A stretch of DNA of 42,089 nt. Origin: Gemmatimonadota bacterium (GTDB taxonomy: Bacteria; Gemmatimonadota; Gemmatimonadetes; Longimicrobiales; RSA9). The translations under genes were made by a program, and so were the position numbers. The DNA lies in the NCBI GenBank assembly GCA_019347975.1, contig JAHWKI010000003.1, positions 1 through 42,089 of the forward strand. The letters are read 5' to 3'. Position 1 is the first letter of the stretch; every line of letters starts with the position of its first letter. Positions 1 to 10,196 of this stretch are shown here, one piece after another. Below the pieces are notes generated by a model. The model ran no database searches, was not told the origin of the DNA, and was given only the letters and a program-made list of their open reading frames with translations.

Positions 1-145
1 CGGCGAGCTCCATGGCGATGGCACTCGCCTCTCCGGGACCGATCCAGATGGGCAGCACGCGCGTCCCATCCTTCTCCTGGAGGATCACGACCGGGGTGTT
101 CGAGCTACGGTCGAGCCCGAGACTCTGTACGGTGACTTCGATCAT
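1..145 (-). CDS. Bifunctional nuclease (BFN/DUF151) domain protein, N-terminal part (runs off window start)
   Basis: Minus-strand translation from ATG at 145: MIEVTVQSLGLDRSSNTPVVILQEKDGTRVLPIWIGPGEASAIAMELA, typical of the DUF151 N-terminus; not in the ORF track because it is truncated. Confidence 0.85.
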   Translation of the reverse strand, partial: MIEVTVQSLGLDRSSNTPVVILQEKDGTRVLPIWIGPGEASAIAMELA

Positions 146-302
146 CCTGCCCCTCCGCTGCGCCGATCGGGGTCGGGCGGTGCGTCGGCTCGTGTGTCCG
201 GACGCGTGCCACCCGACTCCTGCCGGCCTGCTCTTCCACCGACCCCTCCCCGATATGTACTCCGCAGGGCCGATCCGGTTCACGGCGCCGGCGGCCGTCC
301 GA

Positions 303-1475
303 TCAGTCGGCGGCCCCCTTCAGCGCATCGACGCGATCCGTCCGCTCCCAGGGGAAGAGCCGGACCGTGCGGCCATCGATGGCCTTCTCCGTCGGCTCGC
401 GGCCGAAGTGCCCGTACGCGGCGGTCTCACGGTAGATGGGGGACCGTAGCCCGAGGGTCTCGATGATCGCGCGGGGGCGGAAGTCGAAGACCTCCTTCAC
501 GGCCCCGGCGATCCGGTCGTCGGGGATCCGGCCGGTGCCGAACGTGTCGATGTAGATGGACACGGGCTCGACCACACCGATGGCGTACGCGAGCTGGATC
601 TCGCAGCGCGCGGCGAGGCCGGCCGCGACGATGTTCTTGGCCGCCCAGCGGGCCGCGTACGCGCCGGACCGGTCCACCTTCGTCGCGTCCTTGCCGCTGA
701 ACGCGCCGCCGCCGTGTCGCCCCGCTCCGCCGTAGGTGTCGACGATGATCTTGCGGCCCGTCAGGCCCGCGTCCCCGTGGGGCCCGCCGACGACGAACCG
801 GCCTGTGGGATTGACGTGGAAGATGCAGTCGCCGCGGTCGAAGAGCTCGTCCGGCAAGACGGGAACGATCACCTCCTCGACCACCGCTTCGCGGATCTCC
901 TCGAGACCGATGTCCGGCGCGTGCTGCGTGCTCACGACCACCGTATGGACACGGACGGGACGGTCGCCGTCGTATTCCATGGTGACCTGGGCCTTGCCGT
1001 CCGGGCGCAGCCACGGCAGACGACCGCTCCGCCTGAGCTCCGCCAGCCGCTGGGTGATCCGGTGCGAGAGCAGGATGGGCGCGGGCATGAGCTCGGGCGT
1101 CTCGTCCACCGCGTAGCCGAACATCATCCCCTGGTCCCCCGCGCCGCCCGGATCCACGCCCTGGCTGATGTCCGGGGACTGGCGATCGAGGGAGACCAGC
1201 ACGCCGCAGGTGGCCCCATCGATCCCCCACCCCGACTCGGTGTAGCCGATGGAGGAGATGGTGCCGCGCACCACCGGGCCGTAGTCGGGGAGCTCGTCCG
1301 CCGTGATCTCGCCGGCGACGACGACGAGGCCCGTGGTGACGAGGACCTCGCAGGCGACGCGGGCGTTCGGGTCCATCTCCAGAACCGCGTCCAGTACCGC
1401 ATCGCTGACCTGGTCCGCGAGCTTGTCCGGGTGCCCTTCGGTCACCGATTCGGACGTGAACAGCCTGTTCGCCAC
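303..1475 (-). CDS. metK: S-adenosylmethionine synthetase
   Basis: [29 protein letters not shown]..., [40 protein letters not shown] motifs; GTG start at 1475 rather than the ORF start at 1658. Confidence 0.97.
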   Translation of the reverse strand: MANRLFTSESVTEGHPDKLADQVSDAVLDAVLEMDPNARVACEVLVTTGLVVVAGEITADELPDYGPVVRGTISSIGYTESGWGIDGATCGVLVSLDRQSPDISQGVDPGGAGDQGMMFGYAVDETPELMPAPILLSHRITQRLAELRRSGRLPWLRPDGKAQVTMEYDGDRPVRVHTVVVSTQHAPDIGLEEIREAVVEEVIVPVLPDELFDRGDCIFHVNPTGRFVVGGPHGDAGLTGRKIIVDTYGGAGRHGGGAFSGKDATKVDRSGAYAARWAAKNIVAAGLAARCEIQLAYAIGVVEPVSIYIDTFGTGRIPDDRIAGAVKEVFDFRPRAIIETLGLRSPIYRETAAYGHFGREPTEKAIDGRTVRLFPWERTDRVDALKGAAD

Positions 1476-1521
1476 TGGTCCTGCCTGTTTCAGGGAAAAA
1501 TTGGAGCGGAAGTGTAGGCTT

Positions 1522-3333
1522 TCACTCCTGCGGAGACAAGTTCCAGCGCCCGGAGAAGAGGGAGAGGTCGAGCCACTGGGAAATGCCTTCGGTGAGGATG
1601 GCCGTGATGCTCGCGGAGTCGGACGCCTCGAGCGCCTTCTCGACGTGCGCGCGGGCATCCCCCGCGGGGATCGAGCGGACCACCTTCTTGATCTCGGGGA
1701 GCGCGGACGGGGCGACGCTGAAGGCGGTGATTCCGAGACCCAGGAGCAGGTAGACGCCGAGGGGGTTCCCGGCCATCTCGCCGCACACGCTCACCTCGAT
1801 GCCTGCGTGCCGCCCCGCCCGGGCGGTGCGCTGCAGCAGCTCGACCACGGCCGGATGAAAGGGGGTGAAGCGCGAGGCCAGGCGGGCGTTGTTGCGGTCG
1901 ACGGCCAGCGTGTACTGCGTCAGGTCGTTGCTGCCGATGGAGAAGAAGTCCGCGTAGCGCGTGAGCTCGGCCGCCATGAGCGCCGCCGCGGGGGTCTCGA
2001 TCATCACGCCCAGCTTGTAGCCCGGGTTGAACGCGATGCCGTCCTCGTTGAGACGGTCCTCCTCCTCCTCCAGGATCTTTCGCGCCTGCCGGATCTCGCG
2101 CACATCGCTGATCAGGGGCAGCATGATCCGGACGTCTCCGTGGACGGTCGCGCGGAGCATGGCCCGGACATGGGTGCGGAAGAGCTCCGGCATGTCCAGG
2201 CACAGCCGGATCGCCCGCCAGCCGAGCATGGGGTTCTCTTCGGCCGGCATGTTGAGGAACAGGGGGAACTTGTCACCGCCGAGGTCGAACGAGCGGATCA
2301 CGACCGCGTGGTGCGGGAAGGCCTCCGCCGCCTCCCGGTACGCCTGGTACTGATACTCCTCCTCCGGAAGGACCCGGCGCCCGACGACGAGGAACTCGGT
2401 GCGGAACAGGCCGATCCCCTGGGCGCCGAGCTCCCGTGCCGTCGCCGCCTCTCCCGGCATGTCGATATTGGCCCGGAGCTGAACGGGCTGGCGATCCGGC
2501 GTGACCGGGTCCAGGTGCGCCAGCAGCACCAGCTCCTGCTCCCATTCCCGTACCTGGATATCGCGCTCCCTGTAGACGCGCCGCTCCTGGTCGGTCGGGT
2601 GCAGGATGACCCGCCCGGCCCGGCCGTCCAGCACCACCTCGTCCCCGGACTCCACCTGGGTCGAGAGGTCGCCCAGCCCCACCACGGCGGGGATCCCCAG
2701 GGCGCGGGCCAGAATCGCGGAGTGGGAGGTCCGGGTGCCCGCGTCGGTGGCGAGCCCTAGGACCCGGTCCGGCTCCAGCTGGACGGTAATGCTGGGGGTG
2801 AGGTCGCGGGCCACGATGACGACGGGGCGCTCGATGCCGTGGAGGACGCCGTCCGGATCGCCCACGCCGAGGAGCTTCCGGACGAGGCGCGTCTCGACGT
2901 CGAGCAGATCGTTGAGCCGGTCCAGCACCATGGGGTGGCCGGTCTGCCTGAACTGGGACTGGAATTCGAGGACGCGCAGCTCGAGAGCGCGGGCGGCGGA
3001 GATCCGGTTCTCGGTGATGTAGGACTCCACGTCCCCCACCAGGTCCGAGTCCTGGAGCATCATGAGCTGCGGCTCGAAGATCTGGGCCTCGACGCGGCCC
3101 AGACGCTCGGCGGTCTCCGCCTGGATCTCCAGGATGCGGAGCCGGGTGGCTTCGAGAGCCTCCCTGAACCGCTCGATCTCGGAGTTCAGCTCGTCCGGCT
3201 CCAGCGTCTGGTGCGGCACCTTCGGCCGCTCCCAGGCGAGAACCCGTGCCGGCCCGATCACGATACCGGGAGAAGCGGGCGTTCCGTCGCGGACCGTTCG
3301 CTCGCTCACGTCATTCCTCCCCGAATCTCCCAT
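1522..3333 (-). CDS. ptsI: Phosphoenolpyruvate-protein phosphotransferase (PTS enzyme I)
   Basis: [21 protein letters not shown] phospho-His loop; [32 protein letters not shown] motifs. Confidence 0.96.
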   Translation of the reverse strand: MGDSGRNDVSERTVRDGTPASPGIVIGPARVLAWERPKVPHQTLEPDELNSEIERFREALEATRLRILEIQAETAERLGRVEAQIFEPQLMMLQDSDLVGDVESYITENRISAARALELRVLEFQSQFRQTGHPMVLDRLNDLLDVETRLVRKLLGVGDPDGVLHGIERPVVIVARDLTPSITVQLEPDRVLGLATDAGTRTSHSAILARALGIPAVVGLGDLSTQVESGDEVVLDGRAGRVILHPTDQERRVYRERDIQVREWEQELVLLAHLDPVTPDRQPVQLRANIDMPGEAATARELGAQGIGLFRTEFLVVGRRVLPEEEYQYQAYREAAEAFPHHAVVIRSFDLGGDKFPLFLNMPAEENPMLGWRAIRLCLDMPELFRTHVRAMLRATVHGDVRIMLPLISDVREIRQARKILEEEEDRLNEDGIAFNPGYKLGVMIETPAAALMAAELTRYADFFSIGSNDLTQYTLAVDRNNARLASRFTPFHPAVVELLQRTARAGRHAGIEVSVCGEMAGNPLGVYLLLGLGITAFSVAPSALPEIKKVVRSIPAGDARAHVEKALEASDSASITAILTEGISQWLDLSLFSGRWNLSPQE

Positions 3334-3592
3334 CCACGAGGGCCGAAAGGACGTCGACCGCCTCGGCGGCGCCCGGGCCGCTGGCCCGGATCACGATCTC
3401 CGCCCCGCGCTCGGCCGCCAGCATCATCATTCCCATGATGCTCTTCCCGTTGACTTCGAGGTCGGCCTTCCGAACCCATACGTCGCACTCGAAATCATGC
3501 GCCTTCTTGACGAACTCCGCCGCCGGACGGGCGTGCAGCCCGTACTTGTTCTGAATCAGGACGCTCCGCTCGACCGTCTCCGGCCCGTTCAC
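3311..3592 (-). CDS. ptsH: HPr phosphocarrier protein
   Basis: GTG start at 3592; NKYGLHARPAAEFV (His15 site) and NGKSIMGMMMLAAERG (Ser46 site). Confidence 0.95.
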   Translation of the reverse strand: MNGPETVERSVLIQNKYGLHARPAAEFVKKAHDFECDVWVRKADLEVNGKSIMGMMMLAAERGAEIVIRASGPGAAEAVDVLSALVDGRFGEE

Positions 3593-4329
3593 GTCACGAC
3601 TCCCGCCAGGAGCCCGGCCACCGCCGTCACGGCGACCGCGGCGACGCCGAAGCGTCGGGCGCGCTCGCCCCAGCGCGCGCCGGCCGCCGCGGCCAGCACC
3701 GCCATGGGGATCCACAGGTGGCCCGGGCGCATGTCGAGGGTCGGCACGCCGCGGAGCACGACGAGGGCGAGGGCGACCCCCGCGACGAACGACCCCGCGG
3801 CCATCAGGCGCGGCTGGAGGCGGCGGAGCGCCGACCCCCGCAGCCGCTCGGCGACGGAGCGCCCGCCGGCCAGCCCCAGGCGGAGACCCCAGACCATGAG
3901 CACGAGGTGCAGGACGTTGTAGAGCAGGAGGAAGGAGACGATCGCCACCCACCAGGGCGCACCCATGAGGAGCAGGACCAGCGCCGCGAGGACGCAGAGA
4001 GGGCGCCAGCCCGCCCAGATGAGCTGGTCGCCCAGCGTCCCGAGGGAGCCTCTCAACGCTGCCTTGAACCGCTCGATCACAGCGGGATCTTCTCCTTCCT
4101 CTTCCATGCGGATGACCGCCCCGAGCGCCAGGGGCGCCAGGTACGGATGACTGTTGAACGTGCCCTCGTGCCGCCGGATCGCTTCGTGGAGCGCGGCCGG
4201 ATCCGTGTGCAGCCGGCGCAGCGCCGGGAGGATCACGAACGCGAAGCCCGTCCCCATCAGCGTCTCGTAGTTCCAGGAGCCCTGAACGGCGAACGCCCGG
4301 ACCATGACCGGCCACGGCAGCCGCATCAT
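3589..4329 (-). CDS. PTS system mannose/fructose/sorbose-family IID component
   Basis: RAFAVQGSWNYETLMGTGFAFVILPALRR...HEGTFNSHPYLAPLALGAVIRMEEE, IID-like; overlaps neighbours by 4 nt. Confidence 0.9.
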   Translation of the reverse strand: MMRLPWPVMVRAFAVQGSWNYETLMGTGFAFVILPALRRLHTDPAALHEAIRRHEGTFNSHPYLAPLALGAVIRMEEEGEDPAVIERFKAALRGSLGTLGDQLIWAGWRPLCVLAALVLLLMGAPWWVAIVSFLLLYNVLHLVLMVWGLRLGLAGGRSVAERLRGSALRRLQPRLMAAGSFVAGVALALVVLRGVPTLDMRPGHLWIPMAVLAAAAGARWGERARRFGVAAVAVTAVAGLLAGVVT

Positions 4330-4994
4330 CTCACCGCCAGGACCAGGACCACGCCCACGAGGACGCCGGCGATGAGCGACACGCGGGCCGAACGCCCGGC
4401 GCCGAAGAGGGGGACGGCCGTCCCGAGCATCCCCGCGGCCGCGATCCCGAGAATGGCCAGGGTGAGGGGATGCGGGAGGCTCCAGAAGGGGGCCAGGACG
4501 CGCAGGAGCCCGTAGCCGGCGAGCCCACCGATGGCCGCGACCAGACCGCCCCGAACGAAGTCCAGCGTCATGGCGCCGAGATGGCGCCGCTCGAGCACCT
4601 CGGCCGCCAGCGGTCCCCCACGGGTGAGGCGACGGCCGTTGATCTGTCGCTGGAGCACCACGGTCTGTCCGCCGATCCGCTCCCAGCCGAGGGCGAACGT
4701 GAGGGCCAGGAGGAGCGCGCCCGCCTGGAGCCCCGGGGGGGTGGCGGCCAGGTAGGCGGCCGCGGCGGCCACCGTGGCCGTGCCGGACTCGGGGTATCGC
4801 GCGGCCCCGATCGGCAGGATGATCAATGAAAAGGCCTCCACCAGGAATCCGAGCGCCAGCCCCTCGGCGGGCCGGCCGAAGAGGACGCCGGTGAGGACGC
4901 CGGCGACGACGGGACGGGAGATCATGATCTGGGGGAAGGACGTCGCGTCCAGTCCCACGAAGCCGCCCAGGAGCCCGGTGGCGAGCCAGCTCAT
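4326..4994 (-). CDS. PTS system mannose/fructose/sorbose-family IIC component
   Basis: Hydrophobic multi-TM protein, GLLGGFVGLDATSFPQIMISRPVVAGVLTGVLFG..., in IIC position between IIB and IID. Confidence 0.88.
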   Translation of the reverse strand: MSWLATGLLGGFVGLDATSFPQIMISRPVVAGVLTGVLFGRPAEGLALGFLVEAFSLIILPIGAARYPESGTATVAAAAAYLAATPPGLQAGALLLALTFALGWERIGGQTVVLQRQINGRRLTRGGPLAAEVLERRHLGAMTLDFVRGGLVAAIGGLAGYGLLRVLAPFWSLPHPLTLAILGIAAAGMLGTAVPLFGAGRSARVSLIAGVLVGVVLVLAVR

Positions 4995-5476
4995 CGGGTG
5001 CGTACCAGCTCCTCGACGCCGACCCCGCGGGCGTTCGGCAGGTCCCGTGCGACCACCTCCACGCCATTCCGGGCCATTTCCTCGAGCTGCCGCCGCTCCG
5101 CGTCGTTCAGGAATACGTAGTGCAGCACCTGGCTCCTGCCGGGGCCGTGATGGATCCCGCCGATGTTCACCTCGCGCCCGCGAAGGCAGCCCGAAGCAGC
5201 GAGGCGACTCATCGTGCCGATGTCGCGGGTCAGGAGCAGCGCCCGGTCCCTGGAGCCCTCCCATTCCGGCAGACCGTCCACCGCGTCGGCGACGGAGCGG
5301 AACTCGGCCTCGATGCCCGAGGGCACCCCCGCCGCATAGAGCTCCTGCTCCCATGTGGACGCGGCCAGGTCGTCATCCACGACGATGATCCGGGACGGGT
5401 TCAGCCGTCCGCCCCACCCGACCACCACCTGTCCGTGGATCAGGCGCTCGTCGACCCGATAGAGGAGAATGCTCAC
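4991..5476 (-). CDS. PTS system mannose/fructose/sorbose-family IIB component
   Basis: MSILLYRVDERLIHGQVVVGWG (phospho-His DERLIHGQV motif). Confidence 0.93.
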   Translation of the reverse strand: MSILLYRVDERLIHGQVVVGWGGRLNPSRIIVVDDDLAASTWEQELYAAGVPSGIEAEFRSVADAVDGLPEWEGSRDRALLLTRDIGTMSRLAASGCLRGREVNIGGIHHGPGRSQVLHYVFLNDAERRQLEEMARNGVEVVARDLPNARGVGVEELVRTR

Positions 5477-5871
5477 GACGGCCGCAGCTCCACACCGCTC
5501 CCGATGGCCGCGCGGCCGCGCTCCACGAGCCTGGGGACGAGCTCCTCGAGAGGGAGGTGGCGCTTCATGACGAAGTCCAGCAGGACGGGAAGGTTCACGC
5601 CGGTGATGAGAGCGCGCGTCCCTCCGCCCAGGCAGACCTGCCGGGCCGCCAGCCCGCAGCTCCCCTCCCTGAGGTCCGCGAAGACGATCGCGGGACCCTC
5701 ACCCACGAGCTCATCCAGCTTCTCCCGTATGTCGGCGGGGCCGAGCCCCTCGTTGCTCAGCGGGACCAGGGCGCCTTCCTCCGACCCGGCGATCCGCTCG
5801 ACGGCGCCGATGAGAGCGCGGGCGAGCTCGGAGTGGGCGACGACGATGCCGCGGACGCCGTCGTCACTCAT
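5473..5871 (-). CDS. PTS system mannose/fructose-family IIA component
   Basis: MSDDGVRGIVVAHSELARALIGAVERIAG...FADLREGSC; His in the VAHSELA position. Confidence 0.9.
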   Translation of the reverse strand: MSDDGVRGIVVAHSELARALIGAVERIAGSEEGALVPLSNEGLGPADIREKLDELVGEGPAIVFADLREGSCGLAARQVCLGGGTRALITGVNLPVLLDFVMKRHLPLEELVPRLVERGRAAIGSGVELRPS

Positions 5872-6823
5872 AGTCCTCCTCCAGGTAGTCCCGTACGGGG
5901 CGCATGGCCGCCTGCAGGCTCTCATTGAACCGCGCGGCAGAATGCACGCCCGAGTACTTCAGGAGGTGGTTCATCGCGATCACCTCGGAGATCACGGTGA
6001 TGTTCTTTCCGGGGTTCAGCGGCACGGTGACCTGCGGCATCTGAACACCGAGTATGTCCACCTCCTCGGCCTCCAGCCCCGTCCGCTCGTAGGTCTCGCG
6101 GTCGTTCCAGTCGACGAGCCGGACCACGACCTCGATCCTCTTCTGCTGACGGATGGCCCGGACACCGAACAGCGCGGAGATGTCGATGATCCCGATGCCA
6201 CGGATCTCCATGTGGTGCCGCTGGAGCTCGTGACCCCGGGCGATCAGGACGTCGTTTCCGCGCTTGCTCACGAACACCAGGTCGTCGGCCACCAGGCGGT
6301 GCCCGCGCTCCACGAGGTCCAGAACGCACTCGCTCTTGCCGATGCCGCTGCGGCCGACGATGAGCAGACCGACGCCGTAGACGTCCGCCATGGAGCCGTG
6401 CATCGTGGTCGTAGGGGCGAACACGCCCTCCAGATAGGGCTGCAGCCGCCGGTAGAAGTCCCCCGTCTTGAGCGAGGTCCGCAGGACCAGGATGTTCCGC
6501 TCACGGGCGCCGTCGAGGAGCGCGGCCGGAACCTCGAGGGCCTTCGTGACCACAACCGCCGGCATCTCCAGGGCGAAGAGGCGATCGAGCGCATCGTCCA
6601 GCCCCGCCTGGTCGAGGGACCGCAGGAAGGCGACCTCCGTCTCCCCCAGCACCTGGAGCCTGCCGCTGGGCGCCCGGTCGTTGAACCCGGTGAGAATGAG
6701 TCCGGGGCTGGAGATGCTCGGCGCCTCGATGGGCTGGCTCGATGCCACGTCGCCCACGAGGAGCTCGAGGTCCAGCGCGCCGGCCTTGTCCGCCATGAAC
6801 TGCTCGAGGCTCAGTGTCCCCAC
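5864..6823 (-). CDS. hprK: HPr(Ser) kinase/phosphorylase
   Basis: GRSGIGKSECVLDLVERGHRLVADD Walker A; EIRGIGIIDISALFGVRAIR signature; probable GTG start at 6823. Confidence 0.95.
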   Translation of the reverse strand: MGTLSLEQFMADKAGALDLELLVGDVASSQPIEAPSISSPGLILTGFNDRAPSGRLQVLGETEVAFLRSLDQAGLDDALDRLFALEMPAVVVTKALEVPAALLDGARERNILVLRTSLKTGDFYRRLQPYLEGVFAPTTTMHGSMADVYGVGLLIVGRSGIGKSECVLDLVERGHRLVADDLVFVSKRGNDVLIARGHELQRHHMEIRGIGIIDISALFGVRAIRQQKRIEVVVRLVDWNDRETYERTGLEAEEVDILGVQMPQVTVPLNPGKNITVISEVIAMNHLLKYSGVHSAARFNESLQAAMRPVRDYLEEDYE

Positions 6824-6876
6824 ACGCCGCCTTCCGGATGGGTGATCCCCACGTCCATCGCTCTCCTCACTTCCTG

Positions 6877-7989
6877 CTACGCCGGCCGCGCCACTCCGGC
6901 GAGGAAGCTCTCCATCTCCTCGGCCGAGCGGTCCCATGTGAAGCGCTCGGCGAACGCACGCGCCTTTCGCCCCAGCGACTCCCGGAGGGGCTCGTCCGCG
7001 ACCAGCGCCCGCACTCGCCGGGCCAGCGCCGCCACGTCTCCGTGGGGCACGAGGAAACCGGTTTCGCCGTCCACGACAGAGTCCCGCAGCCCCGGCGAAT
7101 CGCTGGCGATCGTCGGCGTCCCGCAGGCGGCGGCTTCCAGGTTCGTGATCCCCCACCCTTCCTTGGGGGAGGTGAGCACGTGGATCCACGCGCGGCGGAA
7201 GAGCTCGATCTTTTCGTCCTCGTCCACGTAGCCGCGCAGCTCCACGGCGTCCTCCACTCCGAGCTTCGCGGCCAGCGCCCGGAGCGCCCGCTCCTGGTCC
7301 CCGGTCCCGGCGATCACCAGCCGGACCTCCATCCCCTCCTCACGCAGCCGGGCAACCGCCCGTATCGGCAGGTCCACGCGCTTGTAGCGCTTCAGCCGCC
7401 CGAGGTAGAGCAGGGTCGGGGTATCGAACCGCCCCGCCGGCGTCCCGGGCGACAGCCGCTCGATCTCGACGCCGTTGGGCACCACCGTGATCGTCTCCTC
7501 CGTCAACCCTCGCCCGACCAGATCCTGCGCCGTGCTCCGGGACACGGCCATCGTCGGGACGCCCCGGTAGACCACGCCCAGCGGCCGCTCGAGCAGCCAG
7601 CTCGCCGCTGCGACCGGCGCGGCGGCCTCCTGAAACGCCGTGGCGCCGAACAGGTGGTGCACCAGCAGGGCCAGCGGGTCCCGGGTCCAGAGCGGGGTGA
7701 ACAGCGGGACCTTGTTCAGGTCCTCCACGACCACGTCGAACTCCCGGTCCCTCAGGGCCCGTCTGTAGTACACCGGGGCGGCCGCGTTGAATGTATAGCG
7801 CCCCCCCACCCTGTGCACCTGCATGCCGTCCAGCTCCGCCCGGGCGGGGGCGCCGCGGGGACGGGAGACCAGGAGGGTGACGCGATGGTCGCGGTCGGCG
7901 AGTCGTCCGAAGATCTGGTGGAGGTGGGTCTCGGCCCCACCGGCCGCCGGGTCGAGCCGATCCTGCCAGTTGAGGACGAGGATCCTCAC
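6877..7989 (-). CDS. Glycosyltransferase family 4 (GT-B) protein
   Basis: GGAETHLHQIFGRLA N-terminus; VVPNGVEIERL; SPKEGWGITNLEAAACGTPTIASDSPGLRDSV C-terminal motif. Confidence 0.92.
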   Translation of the reverse strand: MRILVLNWQDRLDPAAGGAETHLHQIFGRLADRDHRVTLLVSRPRGAPARAELDGMQVHRVGGRYTFNAAAPVYYRRALRDREFDVVVEDLNKVPLFTPLWTRDPLALLVHHLFGATAFQEAAAPVAAASWLLERPLGVVYRGVPTMAVSRSTAQDLVGRGLTEETITVVPNGVEIERLSPGTPAGRFDTPTLLYLGRLKRYKRVDLPIRAVARLREEGMEVRLVIAGTGDQERALRALAAKLGVEDAVELRGYVDEDEKIELFRRAWIHVLTSPKEGWGITNLEAAACGTPTIASDSPGLRDSVVDGETGFLVPHGDVAALARRVRALVADEPLRESLGRKARAFAERFTWDRSAEEMESFLAGVARPA

Positions 7990-8396
7990 GCCCCGTCCAG
8001 ACGACGCATCAGGGCGTCCAGCACCCCGTTTACGAAGCGGGGGCTCTGATCGGTGCCGTACTTCTCCGCCAGCGCGAGCGCCTCCTGGATGGAGACGCGG
8101 GGAGGAATATCCTCGAAATGGATCATCTCGGCGGCCGCGAGCCGCAGGATGGCCCGGTCGATGGCGGAGAGGCGCTCGAGCCGCCAGTTCGTAAGCGACG
8201 CCTGGATCTCCCGGTCCACTCCCGCCACATCAGCGGCGACGGCCTCCACGAGCCGGCGCATGTAGGGCTGCCGCTCCGTCCCGATCCGGCGGCGGAACAT
8301 GAACTCCTCGAGGATCCTCAGCAGGTCGCCGCCGCGGGTCTCCCACGCGTACAGCACCTTCAGCGCCCACTCCCGGGCGCGGCTACGCTCCCGCAC
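7986..8396 (-). CDS. nusB: Transcription antitermination factor NusB
   Basis: RAREWALKVLYAWE..., LSAIDRAILRLAAAEMIHFEDIPPRVSIQEALALAEKYGTDQSPRFVNGVLDAL. Confidence 0.95.
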   Translation of the reverse strand: MRERSRAREWALKVLYAWETRGGDLLRILEEFMFRRRIGTERQPYMRRLVEAVAADVAGVDREIQASLTNWRLERLSAIDRAILRLAAAEMIHFEDIPPRVSIQEALALAEKYGTDQSPRFVNGVLDALMRRLDGA

Positions 8397-8865
8397 GCGG
8401 CCGAAGCCTGTCGTAGAGGTCCGCCACCTCCAGCACGGTCAGCGCCGCCTCCCACCCCTTGTTGCCCCGGTCTCCGCCGGCCCTCGCCACGGCCTGCTCC
8501 CGCGTGTCCGTCGTGAGAACGCCGAACGCGATGGGGATCGTCTCGCGCACCGCGAGATCCTGGAGTCCCCGCGCCGCTTCGCCCGCCACGTAGTCGAAGT
8601 GCGGCGTCTCGCCCCGGATCACGCAGCCCAGGGCCACCACGCCATCCAGGCCGCCGCGCCGCAGGGCCGCCGCCGCGGCGCCGGGGAGCTCCCATGCCCC
8701 GGGCACCCGGATCACCTCGACGTCGTCCTCGGCTACGCCGTGCTCGCGCAGGCACCCGACGGCACCCTCCAGGAGGCGCTCCGTCACCAGCTCGTTGAAC
8801 CGCGAGACCACGATGACGAACCGCTTCCCTTCCCCGCGCGGCGTACCCTCGAGCTCGGCCATCAC
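8383..8865 (-). CDS. ribH: 6,7-dimethyl-8-ribityllumazine synthase
   Basis: VVSRFNELVTERLLEGA, PGAWELPGAA, GCVIRGETPHFDYVAGEAARGL, FGVLTTDTREQA. Confidence 0.96.
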   Translation of the reverse strand: MMAELEGTPRGEGKRFVIVVSRFNELVTERLLEGAVGCLREHGVAEDDVEVIRVPGAWELPGAAAAALRRGGLDGVVALGCVIRGETPHFDYVAGEAARGLQDLAVRETIPIAFGVLTTDTREQAVARAGGDRGNKGWEAALTVLEVADLYDRLRPRAGA

Positions 8866-10196
8866 TCGCCGGCCGCATCGCGGGCCGGGCTTCCGGCCTC
8901 GGCGGGCGCAGGGGCCGCGGCGGGCGCGGCGGGCGCGGCGCTGGCGCCGGGCGAGTCGCCGAGGGCGGGCTGGATCTCATCGCCCAGGATGTGGCCGAGC
9001 TTGGTGCGCTTGGCGTCCAGGTAGGCCCGGTTGTGGTCGGTGGCCTGCACCTGGATCGGCTCGCGTCCGGTGATCCGCAGGCCGTAGCCCTCGAGCCCGA
9101 CCACCTTGCGGGGGTTGTTGGTCAGGATGCGGATGGAGCTGAGCCCGAGGTCCAGCAGGATCTGCGCTCCGATCCCGTAGTCGCGGAGGTCGGGCTTGAA
9201 CCCGAGCACCTCGTTCGCCTCCACCGTGTCCCGCCCCGCGTCCTGGAGGGCGTACGCCCGGATCTTGTTGGCCAGGCCGATCCCCCGCCCCTCCTGTCGC
9301 AGGTAGACGACCGCGCCGGCGCCCTCCTGGTGGATCCGGCGCATGGCGGCGTGGAGCTGCGGTCCGCAATCGCAGCGGGCGGAGTGAAAGACGTCCCCGG
9401 TGAGGCACTCGGAGTGCATCCGGACCAGCACGTTCTTCCGGCCTTCGATGTCGCCCTGCACGAGCGCGACGTGCTCGTGTCCGTCGATCTGGTTCTCGAA
9501 GGCGATGACGCGGAACTCCCCGAACTCCGTGGGGAGGGACGCCTCGGCGACGCGCCGGACCAGGCGCTCGTTGGCCAGCCGGTAGGAGACGATCTGCGCG
9601 ACGGTGATGAACCGGAGGTCGTGGCGCCGCGCGAACTCCTCGAGCTGGGGGCGGCGCGCCATGGATCCGTCGTCGTTCATGATCTCGCAGATCACGCCGG
9701 CGGGCGGGAGGCCGGCGAGCCGCGCCAGGTCCACGGATGCCTCCGTCTGGCCGACGCGGCGGAGCACGCCACCCGGAACGGCCCGGAGCGGGAAGACGTG
9801 GCCGGGGCGCCGGAGGTCCCCGGGCCGCGTTTCCGGATCCACCAGGAGCTGGATGGTGCGGGCGCGGTCGCGGGCGCTGATGCCGGTGGTGACGCCGAAC
9901 CTGGGATGCGCGTCGACGCTGACGGTGAACGCGGTCCGGAACGCCTCGTCGTTCTGCTCGGTCATCAGGGGGAGCCCGAGCTGGTCGGCGCGGGTCTGCG
10001 TGAGGGCGGTGCAGATCAGGCCACGGCCGTGCGTGGCCATGAAGTTGATGATCTCGGGCGTGATGTTCGCCGCGGCGCAGACCAGATCGCCCTCGTTCTC
10101 CCGGTCCTCGTCGTCCGCCACGATCACGAGCCGGCCGGCAGCGATCTCGCGGATCGCGTCGTCGACGCTGTCGAACCCCTTCATGTCCTTGCTCAT
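8862..10196 (-). CDS. ribBA: 3,4-dihydroxy-2-butanone-4-phosphate synthase / GTP cyclohydrolase II
   Basis: VIVADDEDRENEGDLVCAA (RibB); HSECLTGDVFHSARCDCGPQLHAAMRRI and RQEGRGIGLANKIRAYALQD (RibA). Confidence 0.97.
   Translation of the reverse strand: MSKDMKGFDSVDDAIREIAAGRLVIVADDEDRENEGDLVCAAANITPEIINFMATHGRGLICTALTQTRADQLGLPLMTEQNDEAFRTAFTVSVDAHPRFGVTTGISARDRARTIQLLVDPETRPGDLRRPGHVFPLRAVPGGVLRRVGQTEASVDLARLAGLPPAGVICEIMNDDGSMARRPQLEEFARRHDLRFITVAQIVSYRLANERLVRRVAEASLPTEFGEFRVIAFENQIDGHEHVALVQGDIEGRKNVLVRMHSECLTGDVFHSARCDCGPQLHAAMRRIHQEGAGAVVYLRQEGRGIGLANKIRAYALQDAGRDTVEANEVLGFKPDLRDYGIGAQILLDLGLSSIRILTNNPRKVVGLEGYGLRITGREPIQVQATDHNRAYLDAKRTKLGHILGDEIQPALGDSPGASAAPAAPAAAPAPAEAGSPARDAAGE

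Noticed and set aside
1476-1521. SAM riboswitch upstream of metK
   Set aside because: Only 46 bp between ptsI stop and metK start; no recognisable aptamer
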